Positions 52,689 through 61,425 of a DNA stretch of 64,000 nucleotides are shown here, piece by piece. Every line of letters begins with the position of its first letter. Within the stretch, counting starts at the first letter, position 1. Source of the stretch: Bog-473 sp963770645 (lineage in GTDB: Bacteria; Actinomycetota; Acidimicrobiia; Acidimicrobiales; RAAP-2). A program made the position numbers and the translations under genes. The notes below the pieces were generated by a model that saw nothing but the letters and a program-made list of their open reading frames with translations, did no database searches and was not told the DNA's origin. Location of the stretch: assembly GCA_963770645.1 (NCBI GenBank), contig CAVYQL010000001.1, positions 62,001 through 126,000 on the forward strand, given 5' to 3'.

Positions 52689-54785
52689 TCCCCTCCCACC
52701 CCGGCGGTGGGCACCGCGCCGGCTCCGGCCACCGCGCCGGCGTGCTGCGGCATGGCGTCGGCCACCAGCCGTTCGTCATCGGCGAGCAGCGCGTGCGCCA
52801 GCTCCTTCACCATGGCGATGACCTCGGGGTGCTCCTCGGGGTTCCACCCCTCGAGGAGCTCGGTGAGACCGCTCCGGCGCGCCTCGGTGAGCTTCTCGAG
52901 CGCCGTCGTCCCGGCGGGCGTCAGGTGGAGGTCGAACTCGGCCCCGCGCTGGCGTTCCTCGATCATGCCGGCTGACACGAGGCCCTCCACGCCCGGCTCG
53001 ATGAGCGCGGGGTCGACCTTGAGTCGGTACGACAGGTCGGCCACCGTGGTGGCCGGGTTCTCGGCCAGGCGGTAGAGCAACCAGCACGAGCGTGGAGGCA
53101 GGTCGATGCCCGCCCGCATTGCCAGCGTGTGATAGAGCTCGCCGCGGTTCTCCCGGGCGGAGAACCGCTCGAGCGCCAACTGGATCTCCTCGAGCGACGA
53201 CCGCGTCTGGGGCGCACCCTGGATCTCACCCTGGTCGACCGTCTGCACCGTCTTGCGCAATTCCACCTCGGGGAGCAGGAAGCTCAAGAGGAACGACACG
53301 AAGGCGATCGGCACCGCCACGAAGAAGACGGTTTGGATCGAGTGAGTCACGGCACCGATGTACTTGGTGTAAAAGAACAATCCCGCTGCCGTCGACTTGA
53401 GCTTGGCCAGGACGGCCGGGTTGATCGTCTGGGGGTTGAACGACCGCAGCACCGATGCGGGGACCTTGGCCAAGGTGGGCGCGATCGTGTGATTCAAGAC
53501 GGTGGCGTAGATCGCCCCGAACACCGCCGTGCCGAAGGAGCCCCCGATCATGCGGAAGAAGGTGGCACTGCTGGTGGCCACGCCGAGATCCTCGTAGGAC
53601 ACTGCGTTTTGCACCGCGACGACGAGGACCTGCATCACCAGGCCCATGCCGACGCCGAAGACGAACATGTAGCCGGCCAGCACCCAACCGTTCGTCGACG
53701 CATCGATCAGCGACAAGAGATACGCGCCGATAGTCATCAATGCCGTGCCGAGTATCGGGAAGATCTTGTAGCGACCCCGAGCGCGTCACGAGCCGGCCCG
53801 AGGTCACCGACGCACCGAGCATGCCGAGCATCAGCGGCAGGATCCGTAGTCCGGACGCCGTCGGGCTCACGCCCTTGACGATCTGCATGTAGAGGGGGAG
53901 GAAGGTGAGCGCCCCGAACATGGCGAAGCCCATCACGAAGCCGATGGAGCTGGCCGCGTTGAAGACGCGCACTCGGAAGAGCTTCAGCGGGATCACGGGC
54001 TCCGCCGCCACCCGCTCGGCCTGGAGCCAGCCCACCCCCAACGCCACGCCGAGCACCGCGGTAGCGATGCTCGGGACGGACACCCACGCCCACGAGATCC
54101 CGCCCAGACTGGCGAAGATGATGAGCGACGTCGCCGAACCGGCGAGGAGAAGGGACCCCGCGTAATCGATGGCATGGGACACGCGGCGCAAATGACCCGG
54201 CAGCACGGCGCCCGTCACGAAGAGGGCGAGGATCCCGAGCGGCAGGTTGATGTAGAACACCCAGCGCCACGACAGGTACGTGACACAGAGGCCGCCGATG
54301 AGCGGCCCGATCACGGTGGCCACGGCGAACATGGCCCCGAAGAGGCCCATATAGCGGCCGCGGTCGCGGGGCGACACGACGTCGCCGATGATGGTCTGCG
54401 CGCCGACCATCAGTCCGCCACCACCCAGCCCCTGGAGCGCTCGGAAGGCGATCAGCTCGGTCATCGTGTGGCTGAAGCCGGACAGTGCCGACCCGATCAC
54501 GAAGATGATGATCGCCGCCTGGAAGAAGGTCTTCCGCCCGTACTGGTCGCCGAGCTTGCCCCACAACGGCGTCGACACGGTCGAGGACAAGAGGTAGGCG
54601 GTCACCACCCACGCCAGGTGGGACCCCCCGTGCAGGTCGCCCACGATGGTCGGCAGCGCGGTCGACACGATGGTCTGGTCGAGCGCGGCCAACAGCATGC
54701 CGAGCAGCAGTGCACCCAAGATGAGCCACAGCCGGCGGCCCGTGATCCTCTCGAAGGTCGGCGGTGCCGCGGCTGCGACGCTCAC
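52685..54785 (-). CDS. DHA2-family MFS drug exporter with C-terminal winged helix, apparent frameshift
   Basis: Two minus-strand frames join into one exporter of about 700 residues. The first (from the GTG at 54785, with GGGAGG 8 nt upstream) carries membrane segments 1 to about 9 with LDQTIVSTALPTIVGDL and WGKLGDQYGRK, typical EmrB/QacA motifs. The second carries the remaining segments. The break is a C4/G4 run at 53775-53778; one G less joins SG to RYKIFPILGTALMT. The last 170 residues are cytoplasmic and resemble a MarR-type winged helix (LYHTLAMRAGIDLPPRSCWL through GLVSAGMIEERQ), a fusion seen in some actinobacterial exporters. It may sense drug or act as a regulator. Confidence 0.85.
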
Positions 54786-54983
54786 ACCCACCTCCCGAGC
54801 TTGCTCACGATCGATTCAGAGTAGAAACGTCCTGCTCGGAATGCAACCACCGAGGGGCACCGCCCCAGTGCAGCGGACCGGTCGCGGCGGCCGGCGACCT
54901 CCCGCGCCACCCTGGCCCTCGCATGCTGCCCCCGCGCTACGGTCCCGCGGCACACAGACACCACTTACGCACAAAAACCAACG

Positions 54984-55045
54984 CACAGACTCGTATGAAC
55001 TCTGACACGCAGAACGCAGACTCATGCAGAACACAGATTCATACG
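54984..55045 (+). promoter_or_regulatory. Three direct repeats in the MFS/monooxygenase divergent region
   Basis: Similar 14-mers occur at 54984-54997 (CACAGACTCGTATG), 55015-55028 (CGCAGACTCATGCA) and 55032-55045 (CACAGATTCATACG). They precede the monooxygenase start and could be a regulator's sites or a repetitive leader. Confidence 0.4.
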
Positions 55046-55067
55046 GACAAGCAAGGAAGGGTCGTCG

Positions 55068-56033
55068 ATGCACACTCGTCTCACAGAGCTGCTTGGAATC
55101 GAGCACCCGGTCATGTTGGCCGGGATGGGCGGCGTCTCGTACGCCGCACTGGCCTCTGCCGTCTCCGCGGCGGGTGGCTTCGGCTGTCTCGGCGCGTCCA
55201 CCATGGGCAACGAGAAGATGGTGGAGGAGATGGCCGCCGTGCGCGCCGCCACCGACAAGCCGTTCGGCGTCGACCTCCTCACCGCCATGCCGGGGGGCAT
55301 GGCTGAGCAGGTCACGATGGTCATTGAGGGCGGCGCCACCGCATTCGTCGCCGGGCTCGGCGTGCCCACGGAGGTGATCGAGCTCTGCCACCGCAACGAC
55401 GTCGTCGTGGTCTCCATGTGCGGCAAGGTCGAACACGCGGTACGTGCCGTCGAGGCCGGGTGCGACCTCGTCGTGGCGCAGGGCACCGAGGCCGGCGGCC
55501 ACACCGGACAGGTCGCCACGTTCCCGCTCGTCCCACAGATCGTCGACGCCGTGGGCGACCGGGTCCCCGTCGTCGCGGCCGGCGGCATCTTCGACGGCCG
55601 CGGGCTCGCCGCCGCGCTCTCGCTCGGGGCAGACGGCATCTGGGTCGGGACGCGCTTCATCGCGACGCCCGAGGCGCGCGGCGTCCTCGGGTACAAGGAC
55701 GCGCTCCTCGCCAGCCGAGAGGATCAGACGACAGTCAGCCGCGCCTACTCGGGCAAGACGATGCGGGTCGTGCGCAACGCGTACACCGACTACTACGACG
55801 CCCACCCCGACGAGCTGAAGAAGTTCCCCGAACAGCTGGCCGTCTCCTACGGCAACGGAGCGATGCATCTCGGCGGCGACTCCTTCGCCGACGGCGTCGA
55901 CGTCGACCGGGAGTGCTACCCGGCTGGCCAGGGCGTGGGAGCTATTGGCGAGCTCGTGCCAGCGGCCGAGCTCGTGCGGCGCTTCGTGACCGAAGCGGAG
56001 TCGGTGCTCGACCGGCTCTCGACCCTGCGCTGA
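55068..56033 (+). CDS. Nitronate monooxygenase family protein
   Basis: A 321-residue FMN-binding TIM barrel. GIEHPVMLAGMGGVSYAALA is the N-terminal strand, VAQGTEAGGHTG the phosphate and His region, VPVVAAGGIFDGRGLAAAL the second phosphate site and ADGIWVGTRFIATPEA the following strand. The family oxidises nitronates; some members are enoyl-ACP reductases (FabK). The typical catalytic His is in EAGGHTG. GGAAGG precedes the ATG. The gene is convergent with msrA and divergent from the exporter. Confidence 0.9.
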   Translation: MHTRLTELLGIEHPVMLAGMGGVSYAALASAVSAAGGFGCLGASTMGNEKMVEEMAAVRAATDKPFGVDLLTAMPGGMAEQVTMVIEGGATAFVAGLGVPTEVIELCHRNDVVVVSMCGKVEHAVRAVEAGCDLVVAQGTEAGGHTGQVATFPLVPQIVDAVGDRVPVVAAGGIFDGRGLAAALSLGADGIWVGTRFIATPEARGVLGYKDALLASREDQTTVSRAYSGKTMRVVRNAYTDYYDAHPDELKKFPEQLAVSYGNGAMHLGGDSFADGVDVDRECYPAGQGVGAIGELVPAAELVRRFVTEAESVLDRLSTLR

Positions 56034-56052
56034 GCGCTGATCACTCGCAGCG

Positions 56053-56709
56053 TCATCCGGCTCCGCTGAGGCCGATCGGGCACGACACCCCGGTGTCGCC
56101 GAGGCCGCAGTATCCGCCGGGATTGGCCTCGAGGTATTGCTGGTGGTACGGCTCGGCGTAGTAGAAGGGCCCGGCCGGCGCGATCTCCGTCGTGACGTCG
56201 CCATAGCCGGCGTCGCGCAATGAGCCCTCGAAGCGCTCGGCGACCTTGTGTGCGATGTCGGCCTGCTCTGGCGTCGTGGTGTAGATGGCCGAGCGATACT
56301 GCGTACCGACGTCGTTGCCTTGCCGCATGCCCTGCGTCGGGTCGTGCCCCTCGAAGAAGACGCCGAGCAGCTCCTCGTAGCTGATGACGGCGGGATCGAA
56401 GACGACGAGGACCACCTCGGCGTGGCCGGTCCTCCCGCTGCAGACCTCGCGGTACGTCGGGTTGGGCGTGAACCCGCCCGCATAGCCGACGGCGGTCGTG
56501 TACACACCGGGAAGGGACCAGAACTTCCGCTCTGCGCCCCAGAAGCAGCCCATGGCGAAAATGGCTTGCTCGGTGCCCTCGGGGAACGGTGGGGTGATCT
56601 TCGTCCCGAGCACCAGGTGCGATGCGTCGATGACCACGGCCTCGACCCGGCCGGACAGCGCATGGTCGCTTGCCACCATCTGACTCTTGTGGGAGCTGAA
56701 CAGTCCCAT
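56053..56709 (-). CDS. msrA: Peptide methionine sulfoxide reductase A
   Basis: A 218-residue MsrA that reduces methionine-S-sulfoxide. The catalytic Cys is in AMGCFWGAERKF. AVGYAGGFTPNPTYREVCSG, HAEVVLVVFDP, DVGTQYRSAIY and EPYHQQYL follow, with resolving cysteines near the end (YCGLG, VSCPIG). The ATG at 56709 has an AG-rich leader with repeated GAGAGACGG units just upstream. Divergent from the ferredoxin gene. Confidence 0.95.
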   Translation of the reverse strand: MGLFSSHKSQMVASDHALSGRVEAVVIDASHLVLGTKITPPFPEGTEQAIFAMGCFWGAERKFWSLPGVYTTAVGYAGGFTPNPTYREVCSGRTGHAEVVLVVFDPAVISYEELLGVFFEGHDPTQGMRQGNDVGTQYRSAIYTTTPEQADIAHKVAERFEGSLRDAGYGDVTTEIAPAGPFYYAEPYHQQYLEANPGGYCGLGDTGVSCPIGLSGAG

Positions 56710-56816
56710 CTCGCTCCTCTCTTTCCGTCTCTCTCATGCCGTCTCTCACGGCTTTGCTGCTCTGACCAGGTATAACCACCGCGTGGCCGGAATGTTCCGT
56801 CACACCCAGTACAGTT

Positions 56817-56828
56817 ATGATATATCAT
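56817..56828. promoter_or_regulatory. Palindromic operator over a -10, ferredoxin-PadR operon
   Basis: ATGATATATCAT is a perfect 12-bp palindrome, and TATGAT (56816-56821) overlapping it is a good -10. It sits about 45 bp before the ferredoxin GTG in a strikingly AT-rich patch. PadR proteins often bind such AT-rich dyads, so the operon's own PadR is the first suspect. Confidence 0.55.
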
Positions 56829-56872
56829 TAACTATCAGTTATCCGGCAATCGAGACGACGAGAGGAGAACAG

Positions 56873-57283
56873 GTGCCCGAGGCCACGCCCCTCACCCCGG
56901 AGCACAGCGCCCCCTTCGGCGACGAGCCGGTCCCTGCGACTGCGGCGCGTCGGACCAACCCGGCCAAGGTCCGGGCGGCGCCGGCCAACCCGGATCGTCC
57001 TGGCGAGAGGTGCCGGGCCGAGCCCGGTCGGTTCGTCCCCGTCGTCGACCTGACGCGCTGCGAAGGCAAGCGGGACTGCACCGAGGTCTGCCCCTATGAC
57101 GTCTTCGAGGTCACGCGGATGGCCGATGCCGACTTCGCCTCGCTGGGTGTGGTCGGGAAGCTTCGCAGCCTCGCCCACAAGCGTCAGACCTCCTACGCCG
57201 TTCGGGCTCAGGACTGTCATGCCTGCGGGCTCTGCGTCGTGGCCTGCCCCGAGGGGGCGATCACGCTCCGGCCGGTGAGCTGA
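56873..57283 (+). CDS. Ferredoxin with two Fe-S cluster motifs
   Basis: A 136-residue protein. A 45-residue Pro/Ala-rich N-terminus precedes the ferredoxin fold. The first motif is C-x5-C-x3-CP (RCEGKRDCTEVCPYD) and the second is C-x2-C-x2-C-x3-CP (CHACGLCVVACPEGAI), with about 40 residues between, which suits two [4Fe-4S] or one [3Fe-4S] and one [4Fe-4S] cluster. It transfers electrons to an unknown partner. The GTG at 56873 has GAGGAGAA upstream. First gene of a run with PadR and an ABC exporter. Confidence 0.88.
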   Translation: MPEATPLTPEHSAPFGDEPVPATAARRTNPAKVRAAPANPDRPGERCRAEPGRFVPVVDLTRCEGKRDCTEVCPYDVFEVTRMADADFASLGVVGKLRSLAHKRQTSYAVRAQDCHACGLCVVACPEGAITLRPVS

Positions 57284-57292
57284 GGAACAGAA

Positions 57293-57362
57293 CGGCATCG
57301 ACAAAACGACATCGACAAAACGACATCGACAAAACGACATCGACAAAACGACATCGAGAAAT
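57293..57362 (+). repeat. 14-bp tandem repeat in the PadR leader
   Basis: CGACATCGACAAAA occurs three times exactly at 57307-57348, with a degenerate copy on each side. It fills the gap between the ferredoxin stop and the PadR ribosome site (AAGGAAGG) and has no coding role I can see. Confidence 0.88.
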
Positions 57363-57387
57363 ACACATACCAAGGAAGGAAACCCAC

Positions 57388-58026
57388 ATGGGACGAGGAC
57401 ACACACGACACGATCACGATCACGACCACGACCACGATCACGATCACGACCGCGAACACGGCCATCACCACGATCACGATGAGCTGCGCGAGGGCTTGCA
57501 CGAGCACCTCCACGGCCATCTCCACGACCACTTCGGCGGGCGCATGCGCGGGCCGCGAGCCCGTTGGGGCGGACGCGGCGGCTGGGGCGGCGGGCGGCGG
57601 ATGCGCCGCGGCGACGTCCGCACCGCGATGCTCGTTGCGCTGCGAGAGGAGCCGGCCAACGGCTACGAGGTGATCCGCCGGCTCGAAGAGATGAGCGGTG
57701 GCCTGTGGCGGCCGAGCCCGGGGTCGGTCTACCCGCACCTCCAGATGCTCGAGGACGAGGGCATCGTCCGCTCGTCCGAGGTCAACGGCAGCCGCACCTA
57801 CAGCCTCACCGACGCCGGCCGCGCCGAAGCGGAGGGGGCAGCGCTCTCCTTCGGGTCGGGCGACGAGCTCGACGACCGGGTCCGCACGCTCCGGGAGGCG
57901 GTCGGTCAACTCATGAGCGCCGCCAAGCAGCTCGCCGCCGCAGGCGAGGGGTCACAGCTCGACCGGGGCATCGAGGTGATCCAGCGCGCCCGCAAGGAGC
58001 TGTACCAGATCCTCGGCGAAGATTAG
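57388..58026 (+). CDS. PadR-family regulator with His/Asp-rich N-terminal tail
   Basis: A 212-residue PadR protein. Residues 8-50 are almost wholly His, Asp, Glu and Gly in alternating HD pairs, a likely metal-binding tail. An Arg/Gly linker follows. The PadR winged helix is RTAMLVALREEPANGYEVIR through SPGSVYPHLQMLEDEG and RTYSLTDAGR, then a dimerisation helix. The tail is unusual for PadR and suggests metal sensing or storage. AAGGAAGGAA precedes the ATG. Directly upstream of the ABC exporter pair it may control. Confidence 0.88.
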   Translation: MGRGHTRHDHDHDHDHDHDHDREHGHHHDHDELREGLHEHLHGHLHDHFGGRMRGPRARWGGRGGWGGGRRMRRGDVRTAMLVALREEPANGYEVIRRLEEMSGGLWRPSPGSVYPHLQMLEDEGIVRSSEVNGSRTYSLTDAGRAEAEGAALSFGSGDELDDRVRTLREAVGQLMSAAKQLAAAGEGSQLDRGIEVIQRARKELYQILGED

Positions 58027-58060
58027 AGGAGACATCCGCCCAGTACTGTCTTGAAGAGCC

Positions 58061-59059
58061 ATGAGCACGACGACCGCCGCCACGCCCCTCGACGGTGCCT
58101 CTCCCGCCGACGGGGCACCGATCATCGAGACCGTGGGTCTCTCCAAGACCTATCCGGGGACGGACTTCCGCGCCGTCGACGGGCTCAACCTGAGCGTCGG
58201 CACGGGCGAGGTCTTCGGCCTGCTCGGACCGAACGGCGCGGGCAAGACCACGACGGTCGGCGTGCTGACGACCCGCGTCATCCCCACCGGCGGCAAAGCG
58301 ACCGTCGGCGGCATCGACGTGATCGAGCACCCCACGCTCGTCAAGCAGCTGATCGGCGTGGTGTCACAGCAGAACACCCTGGACCGTCAGCTCACCCCGT
58401 GGGAGAACCTCTATTTCCACGGGCGACTCTTCGGGATGGGCGCCAAGGAGTCCCGACAGACGGCCGACGATCTCCTCGAGCGGTTCCAGCTGTCCCGCTT
58501 CGCCAAGGCCTCGGTCTACGCGCTCTCCGGCGGCATGGCCCAGCGCCTCATGGTGGCGCGGGCGATCTTCCATCGACCCGCTGTCTTGTTCTTGGACGAG
58601 CCCACCGCTGGGCTCGACCCCCAAGGACGGCTGGCACTGTGGGAGTTGCTCGAAGGCCTCAACGCCGAGGGCCAGACGATCATGCTCACCACGCACTACA
58701 TGGAAGAGGCGGACAAGCTGTGTGACCGGGTGGCGATCATGGACCACGGCAAAGTCCTCGCCCTCGACACGCCGGCCGCGCTGAAGCGAAGTGTCGGCGC
58801 GGACACGATCGTGACGGTCAAGGCTGCGGGTGCTCTCGACGAGCTGGCCGCGGCGTTCGAGGGCCGCCTCGAGGGCCTGACGCGGACTCGGGCCATCGAC
58901 GACGGCGTGGAATTACAGGTCCGCGGCTCCGAACGCCTGGTGCCGCGCGTGGTGGAGGCCGCCGAGTCGGCCGGCATCTCGTTGGCGGACCTGTCGGTCG
59001 CCGAGCCGACGCTCGAGACCGTCTTCATCGGACTGACGGGGAAGGAACTGCGCGACTGA
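58061..59059 (+). CDS. ABC exporter ATP-binding protein (DrrA-type)
   Basis: A 332-residue ATPase. Walker A is GPNGAGKTT, the Q-loop region is VSQQNTLD, the signature is LSGGMAQRL and Walker B is VLFLDEPTAGLDP, with the H-loop at MLTTHYMEE. The C-terminal 100 residues are the DrrA-type extension that contacts the permease. DrrA/B-type exporters remove drugs or lipids. It follows the PadR gene by 34 bp and overlaps the permease gene. Confidence 0.93.
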   Translation: MSTTTAATPLDGASPADGAPIIETVGLSKTYPGTDFRAVDGLNLSVGTGEVFGLLGPNGAGKTTTVGVLTTRVIPTGGKATVGGIDVIEHPTLVKQLIGVVSQQNTLDRQLTPWENLYFHGRLFGMGAKESRQTADDLLERFQLSRFAKASVYALSGGMAQRLMVARAIFHRPAVLFLDEPTAGLDPQGRLALWELLEGLNAEGQTIMLTTHYMEEADKLCDRVAIMDHGKVLALDTPAALKRSVGADTIVTVKAAGALDELAAAFEGRLEGLTRTRAIDDGVELQVRGSERLVPRVVEAAESAGISLADLSVAEPTLETVFIGLTGKELRD

Positions 59060-59970
59060 TGGCCACCACGACTTCGGGTCCCGCGCCGGCGACGACGTTC
59101 GGCTCGCCCGGCTCGCGCCGGGTCGAGCTGCAACCGACACGCTCGGCCACGGTCGCAAGCTGGACCTCGCTCGGCGCGCTGATCCTGCGCGACTTGGTCG
59201 TCCTGTGGAAGCACAAGGTCGAATTCGTCGTCCGCACGCTGGTGCAGCCCTTCCTCTTGTGCTTCGTCTTCCTCTACGTGTTCCCCAAGATCGGACAGGG
59301 CATCGGCGGCGCCAGTGGGGTCCCGGGCGCAGAGTCGGCCTTCGCCACCGTCCTGGTGCCCGGCGTCGTCGGACTGTCCATCATGTTCCAGGGCATCCAG
59401 GCCGTCGCCATGCAGCTGGCACAGGAGTTCGGTTTCACCCGTGAGATCGAAGACCGCGTCCAGGCGCCCTGCCCGATCTGGCTGGTCGCCATGTCCAAGG
59501 TCCTCTCGGGTGCCGGCCAGGGTTTGATCTCAGCGGCGATCGTCCTCCCCATCGCGTCGGTCGTGCACGCGGCCGGAGTGGAGGCGCACATCAACCTGCA
59601 CTGGCTCCTCATCGTGACGCTCGTCCCGCTCTCGTGCATGTGCATGGCGTCGCTCGGGCTCTTGCTCGGAACCTCGTTCGAGCCGCGCAACCTCGGGCTC
59701 ATGTTCGGCTTCATCGTGCTGCCCATCACGTTTCTCGGCGGCACCTACTACCAGTGGACCCGTCTCGCGCCGGTCAAGGCCGGCCCGGTCCACTGGCTGC
59801 AGATCGTGGTGCTGGTCAACCCGCTCATTTACATCAACGACGGCATGCGCGCCGCGTTCACCGACGCTGCCCATATGCACCTTTACATCATCTATCCGGC
59901 CATTGCGGCCTTCGGGATCGTGTTCTTGGCACTCGGTCTGCGGAATTTCCGCCACAAGGTGCTGGCCTGA
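59059..59970 (+). CDS. ABC-2 type exporter permease (DrrB-type)
   Basis: A 303-residue permease with six membrane segments. The ABC-2 signature region is GFTREIEDRVQAPCPIWLV and later FIVLPITFLGGTYYQW. It pairs with the ATPase to make a two-gene exporter. ATG at 59059 overlaps the ATPase stop. The substrate is unknown; with a His-rich PadR regulator a metal-linked compound is conceivable, but that is speculation. Confidence 0.92.
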   Translation: MATTTSGPAPATTFGSPGSRRVELQPTRSATVASWTSLGALILRDLVVLWKHKVEFVVRTLVQPFLLCFVFLYVFPKIGQGIGGASGVPGAESAFATVLVPGVVGLSIMFQGIQAVAMQLAQEFGFTREIEDRVQAPCPIWLVAMSKVLSGAGQGLISAAIVLPIASVVHAAGVEAHINLHWLLIVTLVPLSCMCMASLGLLLGTSFEPRNLGLMFGFIVLPITFLGGTYYQWTRLAPVKAGPVHWLQIVVLVNPLIYINDGMRAAFTDAAHMHLYIIYPAIAAFGIVFLALGLRNFRHKVLA

Positions 59971-60147
59971 GCCAGGCACGGCCGGGCACGCAGCCGCGGC
60001 GGCACACCCTGTCACCTGGGCTTCTGAGGAACCGCTGATTTGTACGACAAACGCGCCTGAGCGGAAGCTCTTGTGGGTAGGGTGATCCGCAATCGTGCAG
60101 CTAACGCTTGCGACCTCTCCGGGTGGGGTGGCGAAGGGATGGATCCC

Positions 60148-61422
60148 ATGAAGACGAGCGGTCGCGCAGGCCCGTCCAACCTCCCGGAGGCCTACCGCAC
60201 CGTCCGCGCCATGACCGAACGTTTGTCCTCGGTGCTGAGTGCCGAGGACCAGACGGTGCAGACGATGCCCGACGTGAGTCCCACCAAGTGGCACCGGGCT
60301 CACGTGACATGGTTCTTCGAGACGTTCGTCCTCGGCGAGTACGCGCGTGACTATCGCCCCCACGACGAGGCGTACGCCTATATCTTCAACTCGTACTACG
60401 AGGCCGTGGGTGCCCGTCACCCGCGTCCTGAGCGCGGCCTGCTGTCGCGTCCGGGTATCGAAGAGATCGGTCGCTACCGCGAGGCAGTCGACGCGGCGAT
60501 GGATGGACTGCTCCGCGATCCGAGCCAGCCCGGCCTCGCCGACCTGATCACTCTGGGTCTGCACCATGAGCAGCAGCACCAAGAGCTCCTGCTCATGGAC
60601 ATCAAGCACGTGCTTTCGAAGAACCCGCTTCACCCGGCCTACGTCCCCGCCGCGCCGGCGTCCACATCAGCTCACCCGCCGAAGGCTGGGTGGCTCGAGC
60701 ACGACGGCGGGCCGGTCGAGGTGGGCCATCGTGGCGTCGGGTTCGGATTCGACAACGAGTTCCCGGTCCACACCGTGCACCTCACACCGTTCGGCCTGGC
60801 CGACCGGCCGGTCACCTGCGCCGAATGGCTGTCCTTCATGGAGGACGACGGGTACCGGCGGCCCGAGTTCTGGCTTTCCGATGGATGGGCTGTCGTGAAC
60901 AACGAGCACTGGGATGCACCGCTCTACTGGTCACACGACCCCGACGACCCCGATCGTTGGCTGCAGTTCACGCTCGCAGGCCTGCGTCCGGTCGAGCCCA
61001 ACGAGCCGGTCTGTCACGTGAGCTACTACGAGGCCGACGCCTTTGCGCACTGGACCGGCATGCGGTTGCCCACCGAATCGGAGTGGGAGACGATCGCCGT
61101 CGCCCACGCCGAAGGCGCCAACTTCTTGACCGATCGCGTACTCGAGATCGGCGCGCCGCACCCGCAACCAGCCGTGAGCACAAACGCGATGTTCGGGGAC
61201 GCCTGGGAATGGACCTCGAGCGCCTACTCCCCGTATCCGGGGTTCCGGGCGGCTCCCGGTGCGGTCGGCGAGTACAACGGCAAATTCATGGTGAGCCAGT
61301 ACGTGTTGCGCGGGGGGTCGTGCGCCACGCCCGACGGGCACGTGCGCCCCACGTACCGGAACTTCTTCCCGCCCGGTGCGAGGTGGGCTTTCAGCGGCGT
61401 ACGCCTGGCCCGGGACCCCTGA
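60148..61422 (+). CDS. egtB: Ergothioneine biosynthesis sulfoxide synthase
   Basis: A 424-residue enzyme with an N-terminal DinB-like part and a C-terminal FGE-sulfatase fold. The iron ligands are visible: WHRAHVTWF near residue 48 and HEQQHQE with His140 and His144. The C-terminal half has FPVHTVHLTPFGLADRPVTC, LPTESEWE and VLRGGSCATP. EgtB joins a thiol donor to trimethylhistidine and oxidises it. The ATG at 60148 has AAGGG upstream. Followed by egtD with 3 bp between. Confidence 0.95.
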   Translation: MKTSGRAGPSNLPEAYRTVRAMTERLSSVLSAEDQTVQTMPDVSPTKWHRAHVTWFFETFVLGEYARDYRPHDEAYAYIFNSYYEAVGARHPRPERGLLSRPGIEEIGRYREAVDAAMDGLLRDPSQPGLADLITLGLHHEQQHQELLLMDIKHVLSKNPLHPAYVPAAPASTSAHPPKAGWLEHDGGPVEVGHRGVGFGFDNEFPVHTVHLTPFGLADRPVTCAEWLSFMEDDGYRRPEFWLSDGWAVVNNEHWDAPLYWSHDPDDPDRWLQFTLAGLRPVEPNEPVCHVSYYEADAFAHWTGMRLPTESEWETIAVAHAEGANFLTDRVLEIGAPHPQPAVSTNAMFGDAWEWTSSAYSPYPGFRAAPGAVGEYNGKFMVSQYVLRGGSCATPDGHVRPTYRNFFPPGARWAFSGVRLARDP

Positions 61423-61425
61423 GCG

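Noticed and set aside
57293..57362. CRISPR array
   Set aside because: 14-bp units are directly tandem with no spacers.
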